7,466 nucleotides of DNA from an uncultured Rhodanobacteraceae bacterium (GCA_937902695.1 CALFNI010000604.1:1-7466), one strand, 5' to 3'; counted from the first letter of the stretch, positions 1 through 6,168 are shown. Notes: a model not told the origin generated them from the sequence alone. Numbers and translations are program-made.

Positions 1-34
1 GACACGCGTGCCCTACACGACGCTCGTCCGATCG
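1..34 (+). other. Residual Illumina adapter sequence (assembly artefact)
   Basis: Bases 2-34 align without gaps to the 33-nt read-1 end of the Illumina universal adapter (begins ACAC, ends TCCGATCT). I count 28 identities. They include an unbroken 15-base run CCCTACACGACGCTC at 11-25. All five mismatches (6, 8, 10, 26, 34) are G where the adapter has T. Base 1 is also G where the longer adapter has T. The stretch stays open in the dusA frame, so it reads as VPYTTLVRS joined to dusA, but those residues replace the expected dusA sequence and should not be treated as biology. The one-sided T-to-G pattern suggests base-calling or consensus error in untrimmed reads at a contig end. Confidence 0.9.
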
Positions 35-715
35 GGCCGCTTCGGCGCATGCCTGATGCGCGAGCCCGCGCTGGTCGCCGACTGCGTCGCGGCGATGCGC
101 GCGGCCGTGGCGATTCCGGTCACGGTCAAATGCCGGCTCGGCGTCGACGAGCAGGACGAGTACGAAGATCTCCAGCGCTTCGTCGAGACCGTGCGCGCCA
201 CGGGCTGCACCGTCTTCGTCGTGCACGCGCGCAAGGCCTGGCTCGAAGGGCTGTCGCCGAAGGAGAACCGCGAGGTGCCGCCGCTGAATTACGCGCGCGT
301 CTACCGGCTGAAGCGCGATTTCCCGGAGCTCACGATCATCGTCAACGGCGGCATCGCGAGCGTGGCCGACGTGCACGAACATGTGCGCCACGTCGATGGC
401 GTCATGCTCGGCCGCACGGCCTATCACGAGCCGTATCGCCTCGCCGAGATCGAGCACGAGATCTTCGGCACGCCGCTGCCCGACCGCGACGCCGTGCTCG
501 CCGCGCTCGAGCCTTACGTCGATGCGCATCTCGCGCGCGGCGATCGGCTGCAGCACATCACGCGACACGTGCTCGGGCTCTACCAGGGCCTGCCGGGCGC
601 GCGTGCGTTCAGGCGCACGCTCAGCGAGCGCGCGCATCGCGCGGACGCGGGATACGAGGTGATCGTCGACGCGATCGCGATGCGCAGCGGCGATCGCACG
701 CGACGCGCGGCATGA
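35..715 (+). CDS. dusA: tRNA-dihydrouridine(20/20a) synthase DusA, 5'-truncated
   Basis: DusA is an FMN-dependent, NADPH-using cytoplasmic enzyme that reduces uridines 20/20a in the tRNA D-loop. The visible 226 residues begin at GRFGACLM, which in this family follows directly after the CPSDRVQ catalytic motif. They continue through VKCRLGVD (a conserved lysine/arginine segment of the active site), HARKAWLEGLSPKENR (the DusA hallmark with the phosphate/FMN-binding His-Arg), VNGGI and GVMLGRTAYHEPY (the end of the TIM barrel). The C-terminal helical tRNA-binding domain holds TRHVLGLYQGLPGARAFRR. Family members are about 330 residues, so roughly 100 N-terminal residues, including the catalytic cysteine, lie off the contig. 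The truncation is by contig end and adapter, not a pseudogene signature. uup follows 21 bp downstream on the same strand. DusB and DusC lack the HARKAWL-GLSPKENR form, so the DusA assignment is firm. Confidence 0.95.
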   Translation, partial: GRFGACLMREPALVADCVAAMRAAVAIPVTVKCRLGVDEQDEYEDLQRFVETVRATGCTVFVVHARKAWLEGLSPKENREVPPLNYARVYRLKRDFPELTIIVNGGIASVADVHEHVRHVDGVMLGRTAYHEPYRLAEIEHEIFGTPLPDRDAVLAALEPYVDAHLARGDRLQHITRHVLGLYQGLPGARAFRRTLSERAHRADAGYEVIVDAIAMRSGDRTRRAA

Positions 716-724
716 GGCGGGCCT

Positions 725-737
725 TATGATGGCCGCA
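725..737 (+). promoter_or_regulatory. -10 hexamer placing the start site at the uup ATG
   Basis: TATGAT (725-730) differs from the sigma-70 -10 consensus at one base. Its last base is six nucleotides before the uup ATG at 737. A start site 6-7 nt after the hexamer would fall on the A of the ATG, giving a leaderless mRNA. There is no recognisable -35 (the 702-707 region reads GACGCG). The only purine-rich stretch upstream, GAGG at 714-717, is too far from the ATG to be a normal ribosome binding site. It is inferred from spacing alone. Confidence 0.4.
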
Positions 738-2620
738 TGTCGCTGATCAATCTCGTCGATGTCGACTATTCGGTCGGCGGTCCATTGTTGCTCGAACACG
801 CCAGCCTCGCGATCGAGCGCGGCGAGCGCATCGCCGTCGTCGGACGCAACGGCGAAGGCAAGTCGACGCTGCTGCGTCTCATCGCGGGCGAGATCCGGCC
901 CGATTCGGGCGACGTGCGTGTCGAGGGCGGCGTGCGCGTCGCGCGGCTCGCGCAGGAAGTGCCGCACGGGCTCGCGGGCGACGTTTTCGACGTCGTCGCC
1001 GGCGCGCTCGGTCACGTCGGCGAGCTGCTTGCCGAGTTCCATCGGCTCTCGCACCGGCTCGACGAACCCGGAGCGACCGGCGCGCTCGCGAGAGTGCAGG
1101 CGGCGATCGATGCCGAGCGCGGCTGGAACGTCGACCAGCGCGTCACCGAGGTGCTCGCGCGACTCGGCCTGCCCGAAGACGCGGATTTCGCCGCGATGTC
1201 CGGCGGCATGAAACGCCGCGTGCTTCTCGCGCGCGCGCTCGTGATCGACCCCGACGTCCTGCTGCTCGACGAGCCGACCAACCATCTCGACATCGAGGCG
1301 ATCGCCTGGCTCGAGGAGATGCTGCTCGGCTTCGCCGGCAGCCTCGTGTTCGTCACGCACGATCGCAGGTTCCTGCGCGCGCTGGCGACGCGCATCGTGG
1401 AGATCGACCGCGGCAGCGTCACGAGCTGGCCCGGGGACTATGGCAACTACCTGCGCCGCCGCGACGAGCGCGCGCACGCCGAGGCACAGGCGAACGCGCT
1501 GTTCGACCGCAAGCTCGCGCAGGAGGAAGTCTGGATCCGCCAGGGCATCAAGGCGCGGCGCACGCGCAACGAAGGCCGCGTGCGCGCGCTCGAGGACATG
1601 CGGCGCGAGCGCGTTGCGCGCCGCGCCCGCGTCGGCACCGCGAAGATCGACGTCGGCGCCGCGGCCCCGTCGGGCCGACGCGTGATCGATGTCGACGATA
1701 TCCATTTCGCGTATGGCGATCGCGTCATCGTCGATGCGCTGACGACGACGATCCAGCGCGGCGACCGCGTCGGCCTCATCGGCGCGAACGGCTCGGGCAA
1801 GACGACGCTGCTCCGCCTCCTGCTCGGCGAGATCAAGCCGCAGCGCGGCGCGGTGACGCTTGGCAGTGGAATCGAGATCGCGTATTTCGATCAGCACCGC
1901 GTCCAGCTCCGCGACGACTTGAATGCGCTCGACAACGTCGCCGAGGGCCGCGAGTACATCGAGATCAACGGCGCGCGCAAGCACGCGATCGGCTACCTGC
2001 AGGATTTCCTGTTCTCGCCGGAGCGCGCGCGCGCGCCGATCACCGCGCTTTCGGGCGGCGAGCGGAACCGGCTCCTGCTCGCCAAGCTGTTCGCGAAGCC
2101 GTCGAACCTGCTCGTGATGGACGAGCCGACCAACGATCTCGACATCGAGACGCTCGAGCTGCTCGAGGAATTGCTGGCGTCGTATCCGGGCACGCTGCTG
2201 CTCGTCTCGCACGATCGCGAGTTCATCGACGATGTCGTCACCAGCACGCTCGTGCTCGAAGGCGATGGCCGCGTCGGCGAGTACGTCGGCGGCTACAGCG
2301 ACTGGGTGCGGCAGGCTCGGCCGGCCCCGCCGAAAAAAAGCGAGAGCGCGTCGAAGCCGCGTCGCGTCGAGCCGGAGCCGTCGTCCGCTCCGGCCAGGCG
2401 CAAGCTCAGCTGGAAGGAAGCGCGCGAGCTCGAAGCGCTGCCCGCGCGCATCGAGCAGCTCGAAACGGATCTCGCTGCAATGAGCGCACGGCTCGAGGAT
2501 CCGGAGTTCTATCGCCAGGACAGCGCGGCGATCGTCGCGGCGCACGCGGACATGGCGGCGCTTCAGGCTGCGCTCGACGAGGCCTACGCGCGCTGGCAAG
2601 CGCTCGAAGCATCAAGCTGA
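737..2620 (+). CDS. uup: ABC-F family ATPase Uup
   Basis: This is a soluble tandem ABC ATPase of the ABC-F class, which acts at the ribosome rather than in transport. Uup is linked in E. coli to ribosome function, to limiting precise transposon excision and to DNA damage tolerance. At 627 residues it matches the usual length (about 635). First cassette: Walker A GRNGEGKST (36-44), signature MSGGM (154-158), Walker B VLLLDEPTNHLD with catalytic E179, H-loop H208. Interdomain linker about 245-305, containing FDRKLAQEEVWIRQG and KARRTRNEGRVRAL, very close to E. coli Uup. Second cassette: Walker A GANGSGKTT (349-357), signature LSGGE (438-442), DEPTNDLD with E463, H492. A Lys/Pro/Ser-rich spacer (about 528-555) precedes the C-terminal coiled coil (about 557-625), the nucleic-acid-binding domain that separates Uup from EttA and other ABC-F proteins. 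All ATPase residues are intact. The start codon is the only in-frame ATG near the family start. Confidence 0.96.
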   Translation: MSLINLVDVDYSVGGPLLLEHASLAIERGERIAVVGRNGEGKSTLLRLIAGEIRPDSGDVRVEGGVRVARLAQEVPHGLAGDVFDVVAGALGHVGELLAEFHRLSHRLDEPGATGALARVQAAIDAERGWNVDQRVTEVLARLGLPEDADFAAMSGGMKRRVLLARALVIDPDVLLLDEPTNHLDIEAIAWLEEMLLGFAGSLVFVTHDRRFLRALATRIVEIDRGSVTSWPGDYGNYLRRRDERAHAEAQANALFDRKLAQEEVWIRQGIKARRTRNEGRVRALEDMRRERVARRARVGTAKIDVGAAAPSGRRVIDVDDIHFAYGDRVIVDALTTTIQRGDRVGLIGANGSGKTTLLRLLLGEIKPQRGAVTLGSGIEIAYFDQHRVQLRDDLNALDNVAEGREYIEINGARKHAIGYLQDFLFSPERARAPITALSGGERNRLLLAKLFAKPSNLLVMDEPTNDLDIETLELLEELLASYPGTLLLVSHDREFIDDVVTSTLVLEGDGRVGEYVGGYSDWVRQARPAPPKKSESASKPRRVEPEPSSAPARRKLSWKEARELEALPARIEQLETDLAAMSARLEDPEFYRQDSAAIVAAHADMAALQAALDEAYARWQALEASS

Positions 2621-2683
2621 CGCTGTTCCCCTCTACCGCTCACGCTTCCCCTCCCGCGCGCGCTTTTCCCCTCTCCCGCTCGC
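2621..2683 (+). repeat. Three degenerate CT-rich units after uup
   Basis: Directly after the uup stop codon, three related pyrimidine-rich units follow each other: CGCTGTTCCCCTCTACCGCTC (2621-2641, split here as CGCTGTTCCCCTC and TACCGCTC), CGCTTCCCCTCCCGCG (from 2643) and CGCTTTTCCCCTCTCCCGCT (from 2661). The spacing is about 18-22 bp. The third unit is also the left arm of the perfect hairpin that follows. The similarity is plain by eye, but the units are too diverged to call a formal tandem array. Confidence 0.45.
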
Positions 2684-2700
2684 GGGAGAGGGGAAAGAGC
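2662..2700. repeat. Perfect 14-bp inverted repeat (REP-like hairpin)
   Basis: Bases 2665-2678 and 2683-2696 are exact reverse complements around the 4-base loop CTCG, with core CCCCTCTCCCG / CGGGAGAGGGG. Three further pairs (2662-2664 with 2698-2700) extend the stem if G2697 is bulged. The core resembles the short CCCTCTCCCG...CGGGAGAGGG palindromes dispersed in intergenic regions of many GC-rich proteobacteria; that link is from general knowledge and was not searched. It lies between uup and the transporter gene and ends eight bases before that gene's putative -10. No T-tract follows on either strand, so it is not a canonical intrinsic terminator. It could still slow polymerase, protect the uup mRNA 3' end, or simply be a mobile-type intergenic repeat. 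Confidence 0.8.
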
Positions 2701-2708
2701 GAATCGCG

Positions 2709-2721
2709 CATAATCCGGGAT
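2709..2721 (+). promoter_or_regulatory. -10-like hexamer before the EamA transporter
   Basis: CATAAT (2709-2714) matches five of six bases of the -10 consensus. Six nucleotides separate it from the TTG at 2721, the same geometry as the uup hexamer and its ATG. The expected start site is about 2720-2721, which gives either a leaderless TTG start or a 21-nt leader to the ATG at 2742. No -35 is recognisable, because the stem of the hairpin occupies that position. Confidence 0.4.
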
Positions 2722-2741
2722 TGTCCGCAGCCGCGTTCGAC

Positions 2742-3641
2742 ATGGAAGGCACACAACCGGTTTCCGCATCCCTCGCCACGCGCCGCTGGCAGGATCACGT
2801 CCTCGCCGGCGCATTCGTCGTGCTCTGGTGCTCGGGTTATCCCGCCGCCAAGATCGCGGTCCAGCACGGCGGCGCGTTCACGCTGCTGGCATGGCGCTTC
2901 GCGCTCGCGGCCGCGGTCTTCGCACTGCTCGCGATCGTCGGCCGCGCCGAGCGCCCGACACGCGCGTGCATCATGCACAGCGTCGTGGTCGGCGTGCTGT
3001 CGCTCGCGATTTCGTTCGGCGGCGTCTATACCGGGCTCAGGCTCGGCGTGTCGAGCGGGATATCGGCGCTGATCATCGGCGCGATGCCGCTCTCCACCGC
3101 GCTCTGCGCGACGGTCGTCGGCGAGCGCCTGGCGTGGCGGCAATGGGCGGGCCTCGCGCTCGGCTTCGTCGGCGTCGCGCTCGTGCTCGACGGCCGGCTC
3201 GGCTCGGGCTCCGGCACCGTGGCCGGCTATGCCGCCGCCGTCGCCGGCCTCTTCTCGCTATCGATCGGAACGCTTTATCAGAAGCGCCATTCGGTGAAGA
3301 TGGACCTTCGCGTCGGGCTCGCCGTGCAGCATCTGGCGGCGCTGGTCGTGATGCTGCCGCTCGCGGCATTGGCCGAGCATTTCGCGGCGGACTGGAGCGG
3401 GGCGTATGCGGGCGCGCTCGCGTGGCTCGTGCTGGTCAACGCCGTCGGCGGCTTCGCGCTGTTCTTCGTGCTGCTCCGGCGCGGCGCGGCGACCGACGTC
3501 GCCGCGCTGTTCTACCTCATGCCGCCGATCGCGGCGGTCATGAGCTTCTTCGTGCTCGGCGAGCGCCTGACGCTGCCGATGCTGCCGGGCTTCGCGCTCG
3601 TCGTCGCCGGCGTCTGGCTCGGCACGCGCAATGGGACGTGA
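2742..3641 (+). CDS. DMT superfamily permease, EamA family
   Basis: This is a predicted 10-helix inner-membrane transporter of the drug/metabolite transporter superfamily. Such proteins usually export amino acids, metabolites or drugs; the substrate cannot be read from sequence. The 299-residue length is standard. It holds two tandem EamA repeats, about residues 20-150 and 158-295. Each ends in the same GERL motif (127-130 and 273-276) before the last two helices, a family hallmark. WCSGYPAAKIA near the N-terminus and MPLSTALCATVVGERL are typical. The hydrophilic N-terminus (about 18 residues) and the short basic tail TRNGT fit a cytoplasmic N- and C-terminus. The start is uncertain: ATG 2742 has no Shine-Dalgarno, and the in-frame TTG at 2721 would add seven residues and sit exactly where transcription may begin. 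The gene ends one base from the stop of the convergent PDZ gene. Confidence 0.85.
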   Translation: MEGTQPVSASLATRRWQDHVLAGAFVVLWCSGYPAAKIAVQHGGAFTLLAWRFALAAAVFALLAIVGRAERPTRACIMHSVVVGVLSLAISFGGVYTGLRLGVSSGISALIIGAMPLSTALCATVVGERLAWRQWAGLALGFVGVALVLDGRLGSGSGTVAGYAAAVAGLFSLSIGTLYQKRHSVKMDLRVGLAVQHLAALVVMLPLAALAEHFAADWSGAYAGALAWLVLVNAVGGFALFFVLLRRGAATDVAALFYLMPPIAAVMSFFVLGERLTLPMLPGFALVVAGVWLGTRNGT

Positions 3642-3642
3642 G

Positions 3643-4872
3643 TCAGTCGATGTCGGCGTCCGCGATCGCCGGCGGCGTCGGCGGCCCGGCAGGGGCAGCC
3701 GGTGCCGGCGGAGCAGCCGGTGCCGCAGGCATCCTGGGCGCCGGCGGCGAGGGCGGGGCCGGCGGCGCGGCGCGCAGGTTGAAAATCGAGTTGAACGCCG
3801 GCGCCTTCATGTTGAGCGCGACCGTCTTGTGGTCGCGCAGGAGCTTGATCGCGACGTCCTTGCCCGAGTCCTGGTCGCGCAGCGCCCGCAGCGCATCTTC
3901 CGGACGATTCACCGTCTCGCCGGCGATGTTCGTGATGACGTCGCCGGCGCGGATGCCCGGCAATGACTCGTTGTCGGCGGCGATGACGAGCACGCCCTTG
4001 TCGGTGCCGAAATAGCGGCCGAGGTCGGCGTTGAGCGGCGCAAGGTTCAGGCCCCACCACGGCATCCCGAGGTGCAGCATCGGCTGCTGCGGCGGCACGT
4101 GCTTCATCGCCTCGCGCGTTGCGCGCTCGACTTGCCGCTCGATCTGCGCGTGGTCGCGCTCGTAGACGCGCTCGGCGTCGCGCTGCGCGCGCTCCACGTC
4201 GGCCTGGATGCGCTCGTTGAAATCCTTCGGCAGGAACGGATGCTCGGGATCCTCGTTCATCAGCATCGGCCAGTTGCGTGCCTCGCGACGCTGCGCCTTG
4301 ATCTTGACCGTGCCCTTCTGGTCGCCGCGCACGTAGGCGAGCGTGACCTCCTGACCGTCCTTGAGGTTGGCGAGCGCATCGCGCGCATCGCGCGTCGAAC
4401 CGTCGATGCCCTTGCCGTCGATCGCGGTGACGATGTCGCCGTCGCGCACGCCGGCGCGCGCCGCGGGCCCATCCGGCGTGACGCCGCTGATGCGCACGCC
4501 CTTGTCGTCGGTGGCGAGCACGACGCCGATGATCGCGCGGTCGGGATTGCCGATGTAGCGATACGCGTACGAGCGCGGACCGCTTTCGCCGAGTTCGGCC
4601 GAGAGCGTGGCCATCTTGCGCGAAAGCTCCTGCATCTGCGTGCGGAGCTCGACGAGCTGCCTGCGCGCCTCCTCGGTTCTCGCGGCGTCGTTCGTCGCAT
4701 CGACGCGTGCACTTGCGGCAGCCGCGGCGCCTGTCGTCGCGCTCGCCGGAGCGGTCGCGACGACAGGTTTCGTGTCGGTCCTTGGCGCGGCGTCGGCCGC
4801 GAACGCGCCGTTCACGGCGATCGCACCGTTCAAGGCGAACGCGGAGCCGGCGATGAGCAGAATGCGTTTCAT
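3643..4872 (-). CDS. Exported protein with two PDZ domains and no protease domain
   Basis: The 409-residue protein has a Sec-type signal peptide (MKR, hydrophobic core 4-20, likely cut after AFA at about 25), so it should be periplasmic. A low-complexity Ala/Thr stretch is followed by a predicted coiled coil (about 63-96). PDZ1 spans about 112-193, with GVTPDGPAARAGVRDGDIV forming the typical PDZ turn. A highly charged Glu/Arg helix-rich linker runs about 215-258. PDZ2 spans about 270-356 (GVLVIAADNESLPGIRAGDVI). The end is a Pro/Ala-rich tail (about 368-402). There is no trypsin-like His-Asp-Ser domain as in DegP/DegS/MucD and no site-2 protease motif, so it probably binds C-terminal peptides rather than cutting them. 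There are no cysteines. An AGAGGA Shine-Dalgarno (4877-4882) lies 4 nt before the ATG and abuts the stop codon of the upstream anti-sigma-like gene, implying coupled translation. A sensing, chaperone or scaffold role for the sigma/anti-sigma pair is inference. Confidence 0.85.
   Translation of the reverse strand: MKRILLIAGSAFALNGAIAVNGAFAADAAPRTDTKPVVATAPASATTGAAAAASARVDATNDAARTEEARRQLVELRTQMQELSRKMATLSAELGESGPRSYAYRYIGNPDRAIIGVVLATDDKGVRISGVTPDGPAARAGVRDGDIVTAIDGKGIDGSTRDARDALANLKDGQEVTLAYVRGDQKGTVKIKAQRREARNWPMLMNEDPEHPFLPKDFNERIQADVERAQRDAERVYERDHAQIERQVERATREAMKHVPPQQPMLHLGMPWWGLNLAPLNADLGRYFGTDKGVLVIAADNESLPGIRAGDVITNIAGETVNRPEDALRALRDQDSGKDVAIKLLRDHKTVALNMKAPAFNSIFNLRAAPPAPPSPPAPRMPAAPAAPPAPAAPAGPPTPPAIADADID
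3695..3725. repeat. 13-bp direct repeat in the Pro/Ala tail coding region
   Basis: GCAGCCGGTGCCG occurs at 3695-3707 and again at 3713-3725, an exact repeat at an 18-bp (six-codon) period. It lies in the part of the PDZ gene coding for the Ala/Pro-rich tail. The surrounding DNA is made of near-repeats of GGCGGC/GCCGG, so length change by slippage would stay in frame. Confidence 0.6.
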
Positions 4873-4882
4873 GATGTCCTCT

Positions 4883-5461
4883 TCAGTTCAACAGGTTGAG
4901 CGAAGCCGGCACGGCTTCGCCGTCGGCGCCGTTCGCGGCGAGCGCGACGCCGTTGCCGCGAATCGCGGCGAGGTCTTCGAGCAACGCGACGCGCTGGCGC
5001 CAGAGCGGCAGCGCATCGGAACGGGTGTGCGCGCCGCCGAGCTGCACGTCGACGAGGCCGATCAGGTCCTCGACTTCGACCGCGGCCATCAGATCGCGCC
5101 CGTCCTGCGGCGCGCGCGCGGCGACGGCGGCGATCCAGCGCTCGAGCGACTGCGAGCGCCTGTGCAGTTGCGAGAGCTCGTCGACGGGGCTCGCCGGCGC
5201 CGTGACGTGCGCGACCGGCGTCGCCGGCTGCGATGTCGTCGCGCCGCGGTTCACGAGTCTCGGCAGCACGAGCGCGAATGCGACGGCGGCCGCGAGGGCG
5301 ATCGGCAGCGCATAGCGCAACGGACGCCGGCGACGACGCGCGATCGAGCGCGCGAGGTCGGGCCAGAGATCGGGCATCGGCGCGGCATCGGGCAGCGCGC
5401 GAAGGGCGGCGGCGAGCGCGGCATCGCCCGGACGATCGTTCATGGCGTCGCGGCGAGACAT
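4883..5461 (-). CDS. Single-pass membrane protein, probable anti-sigma factor
   Basis: This 192-residue protein has a soluble N-terminus (1-48, including ALRALPDAAPMPDLWPDLA), a strongly basic RRRRR-PLRY stop, one hydrophobic helix (about 50-69) and a periplasmic Ala/Thr/Pro region followed by an amphipathic segment (about 95-167). This layout (cytoplasmic sigma-binding part, one TM segment, periplasmic sensor) and its position directly after an ECF sigma gene suggest an anti-sigma factor. The protein has no cysteine at all, so it is not a zinc-binding (ZAS, HxxxCxxC) anti-sigma. I recognise no named family. The start at 5461 is chosen because AGGAGG lies 7 nt upstream; it overlaps the sigma gene by 22 nt. 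The alternative ATG at 5443 (186 residues) would give a 4-base ATGA overlap but has no ribosome binding site. Confidence 0.7.
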   Translation of the reverse strand: MSRRDAMNDRPGDAALAAALRALPDAAPMPDLWPDLARSIARRRRRPLRYALPIALAAAVAFALVLPRLVNRGATTSQPATPVAHVTAPASPVDELSQLHRRSQSLERWIAAVAARAPQDGRDLMAAVEVEDLIGLVDVQLGGAHTRSDALPLWRQRVALLEDLAAIRGNGVALAANGADGEAVPASLNLLN

Positions 5462-6021
5462 CGGGCCGCCTCCTGTTCCTGCCGGTCCATCAGGCGGCGC
5501 AGGCGACTTCCGCCGCGCGCGACCTGCGATTTCGAAAAGCTGACTGACTTGCCGGTCATTTCTGCGATTTCCTGGTGCGTGTATTCCTCGACGTGATAAA
5601 GCCACAGCACGCTGCGCGTCATCCTCGGCAGTTCGCCGAGCGCGCGCTCGAGCTGCGCCGCGTCGGCGAGAAGCCATGGCGGCGGTCCGTCGCCGGGCGG
5701 CTCGTCGCGCTCGTCGAGCTCCTCGAACGCGGCGCCGCGCGACCTGCGCAGGTGCATCAGCGCCTCGTTGACGACGATCTGGCGCAGCCAGCCCCAGAAC
5801 GGCGCTTCGCCGCGGAACTGCCCGATGCGCTCGATCAGCCGCAGCATCGCGTCGTGCACGACCTCGCGCGCGCTCTCGACGTCGCCGACCACGCGCAACG
5901 CGAGCGTGTAGGCCGGCCGCTCGAATGCGCGGTAGATCGTTTCGAGCGCGCGCGCATCGCCGCGACGCGCACGCGCCAGGACAAGCTCCGGGACATCGAT
6001 CTGAAAGCTGGCTGCGCTCAC
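5440..6021 (-). CDS. ECF-type RNA polymerase sigma factor (sigma-70 family)
   Basis: From GTG 6021 the protein is 193 residues, the usual ECF length. Sigma region 2 is about 24-95: ARRGDARALETIYRAFE, then DVESAREVVHDAMLRLIERI (region 2.2-type core-binding helix) and RGEAPFWGWLRQIVVNEAL (regions 2.3/2.4, with the WLRQI form of the usual WL-I-N motif). An acidic, Pro-rich linker runs about 96-118. Region 4 is about 122-180, with LERALGELPRMTRSVLWLYHVEEYTHQEIAEMTGKS and the DNA-reading helix SFSKSQVARGGSRLRRL. Regions 1 and 3 are absent, as in ECF factors. The open frame extends up to an ATG at 6129 (229 residues), but that extra part is Arg/Ala-rich shadow-like sequence. The GTG sits right after an ECF-like promoter. 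It heads the operon sigma, anti-sigma, PDZ. I would not call it rpoE; the exact ECF group is unknown. Confidence 0.9.
   Translation of the reverse strand: MSAASFQIDVPELVLARARRGDARALETIYRAFERPAYTLALRVVGDVESAREVVHDAMLRLIERIGQFRGEAPFWGWLRQIVVNEALMHLRRSRGAAFEELDERDEPPGDGPPPWLLADAAQLERALGELPRMTRSVLWLYHVEEYTHQEIAEMTGKSVSFSKSQVARGGSRLRRLMDRQEQEAARCLAATP
5469..5474 (-). promoter_or_regulatory. Shine-Dalgarno AGGAGG deciding the anti-sigma start
   Basis: The minus strand reads AGGAGG, 7 nt before the ATG at 5461. It is the strongest ribosome binding site in the window and lies inside the 3' end of the sigma gene. It favours start 5461 over the ATG at 5443. Confidence 0.8.
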
Positions 6022-6029
6022 TGGATTCA

Positions 6030-6056
6030 AGAGATGCCGGGCAGCGCCGTAAGGTC
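6030..6056 (-). promoter_or_regulatory. Candidate ECF-type autoregulatory promoter of the sigma operon
   Basis: On the minus strand GACCTT (6056-6051) and TCTCT (6034-6030) are separated by exactly 16 nt. This resembles the RpoE-type ECF promoter (GAACTT, about 16 nt, TCTGA/TCTAA), with conserved -35 AC/TT and -10 TCT. The predicted start site (about 6025-6023) is only two to four bases before the GTG at 6021, so the message would be almost leaderless. Positive autoregulation is common for ECF operons, but it is inferred here. Confidence 0.45.
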
Positions 6057-6168
6057 GCAAGGATGCGCGCGCGCCGGATCGTTTGCGAAAGCGCGATGGC
6101 GGGCCGGCGGCTGCCGCGACGGAGCGCACCCCGTGACTCCTTGCCGCGCGGCGCGAGGGAAAAGCGGC

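Noticed and set aside
8..34. In-frame GTG extending the dusA fragment to base 8
   Set aside because: These bases are adapter sequence; the encoded VPYTTLVRS does not match the CPSDRVQ motif that should precede GRFGACLM.
2662..2700. Hairpin as a rho-independent terminator of uup
   Set aside because: No run of T follows the stem on either strand, so it is listed as a repeat instead.
2828..4015. 395-codon plus-strand frame crossing the EamA gene and the PDZ gene tail
   Set aside because: It is Arg/Ala-rich shadow sequence, out of frame with the EamA protein and antisense to the PDZ protein.
6022..6129. N-terminal extension of the sigma factor to ATG 6129
   Set aside because: The 36 extra residues are outside the ECF fold, lie upstream of the candidate ECF promoter and have no ribosome binding site. 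It remains possible but is less likely.
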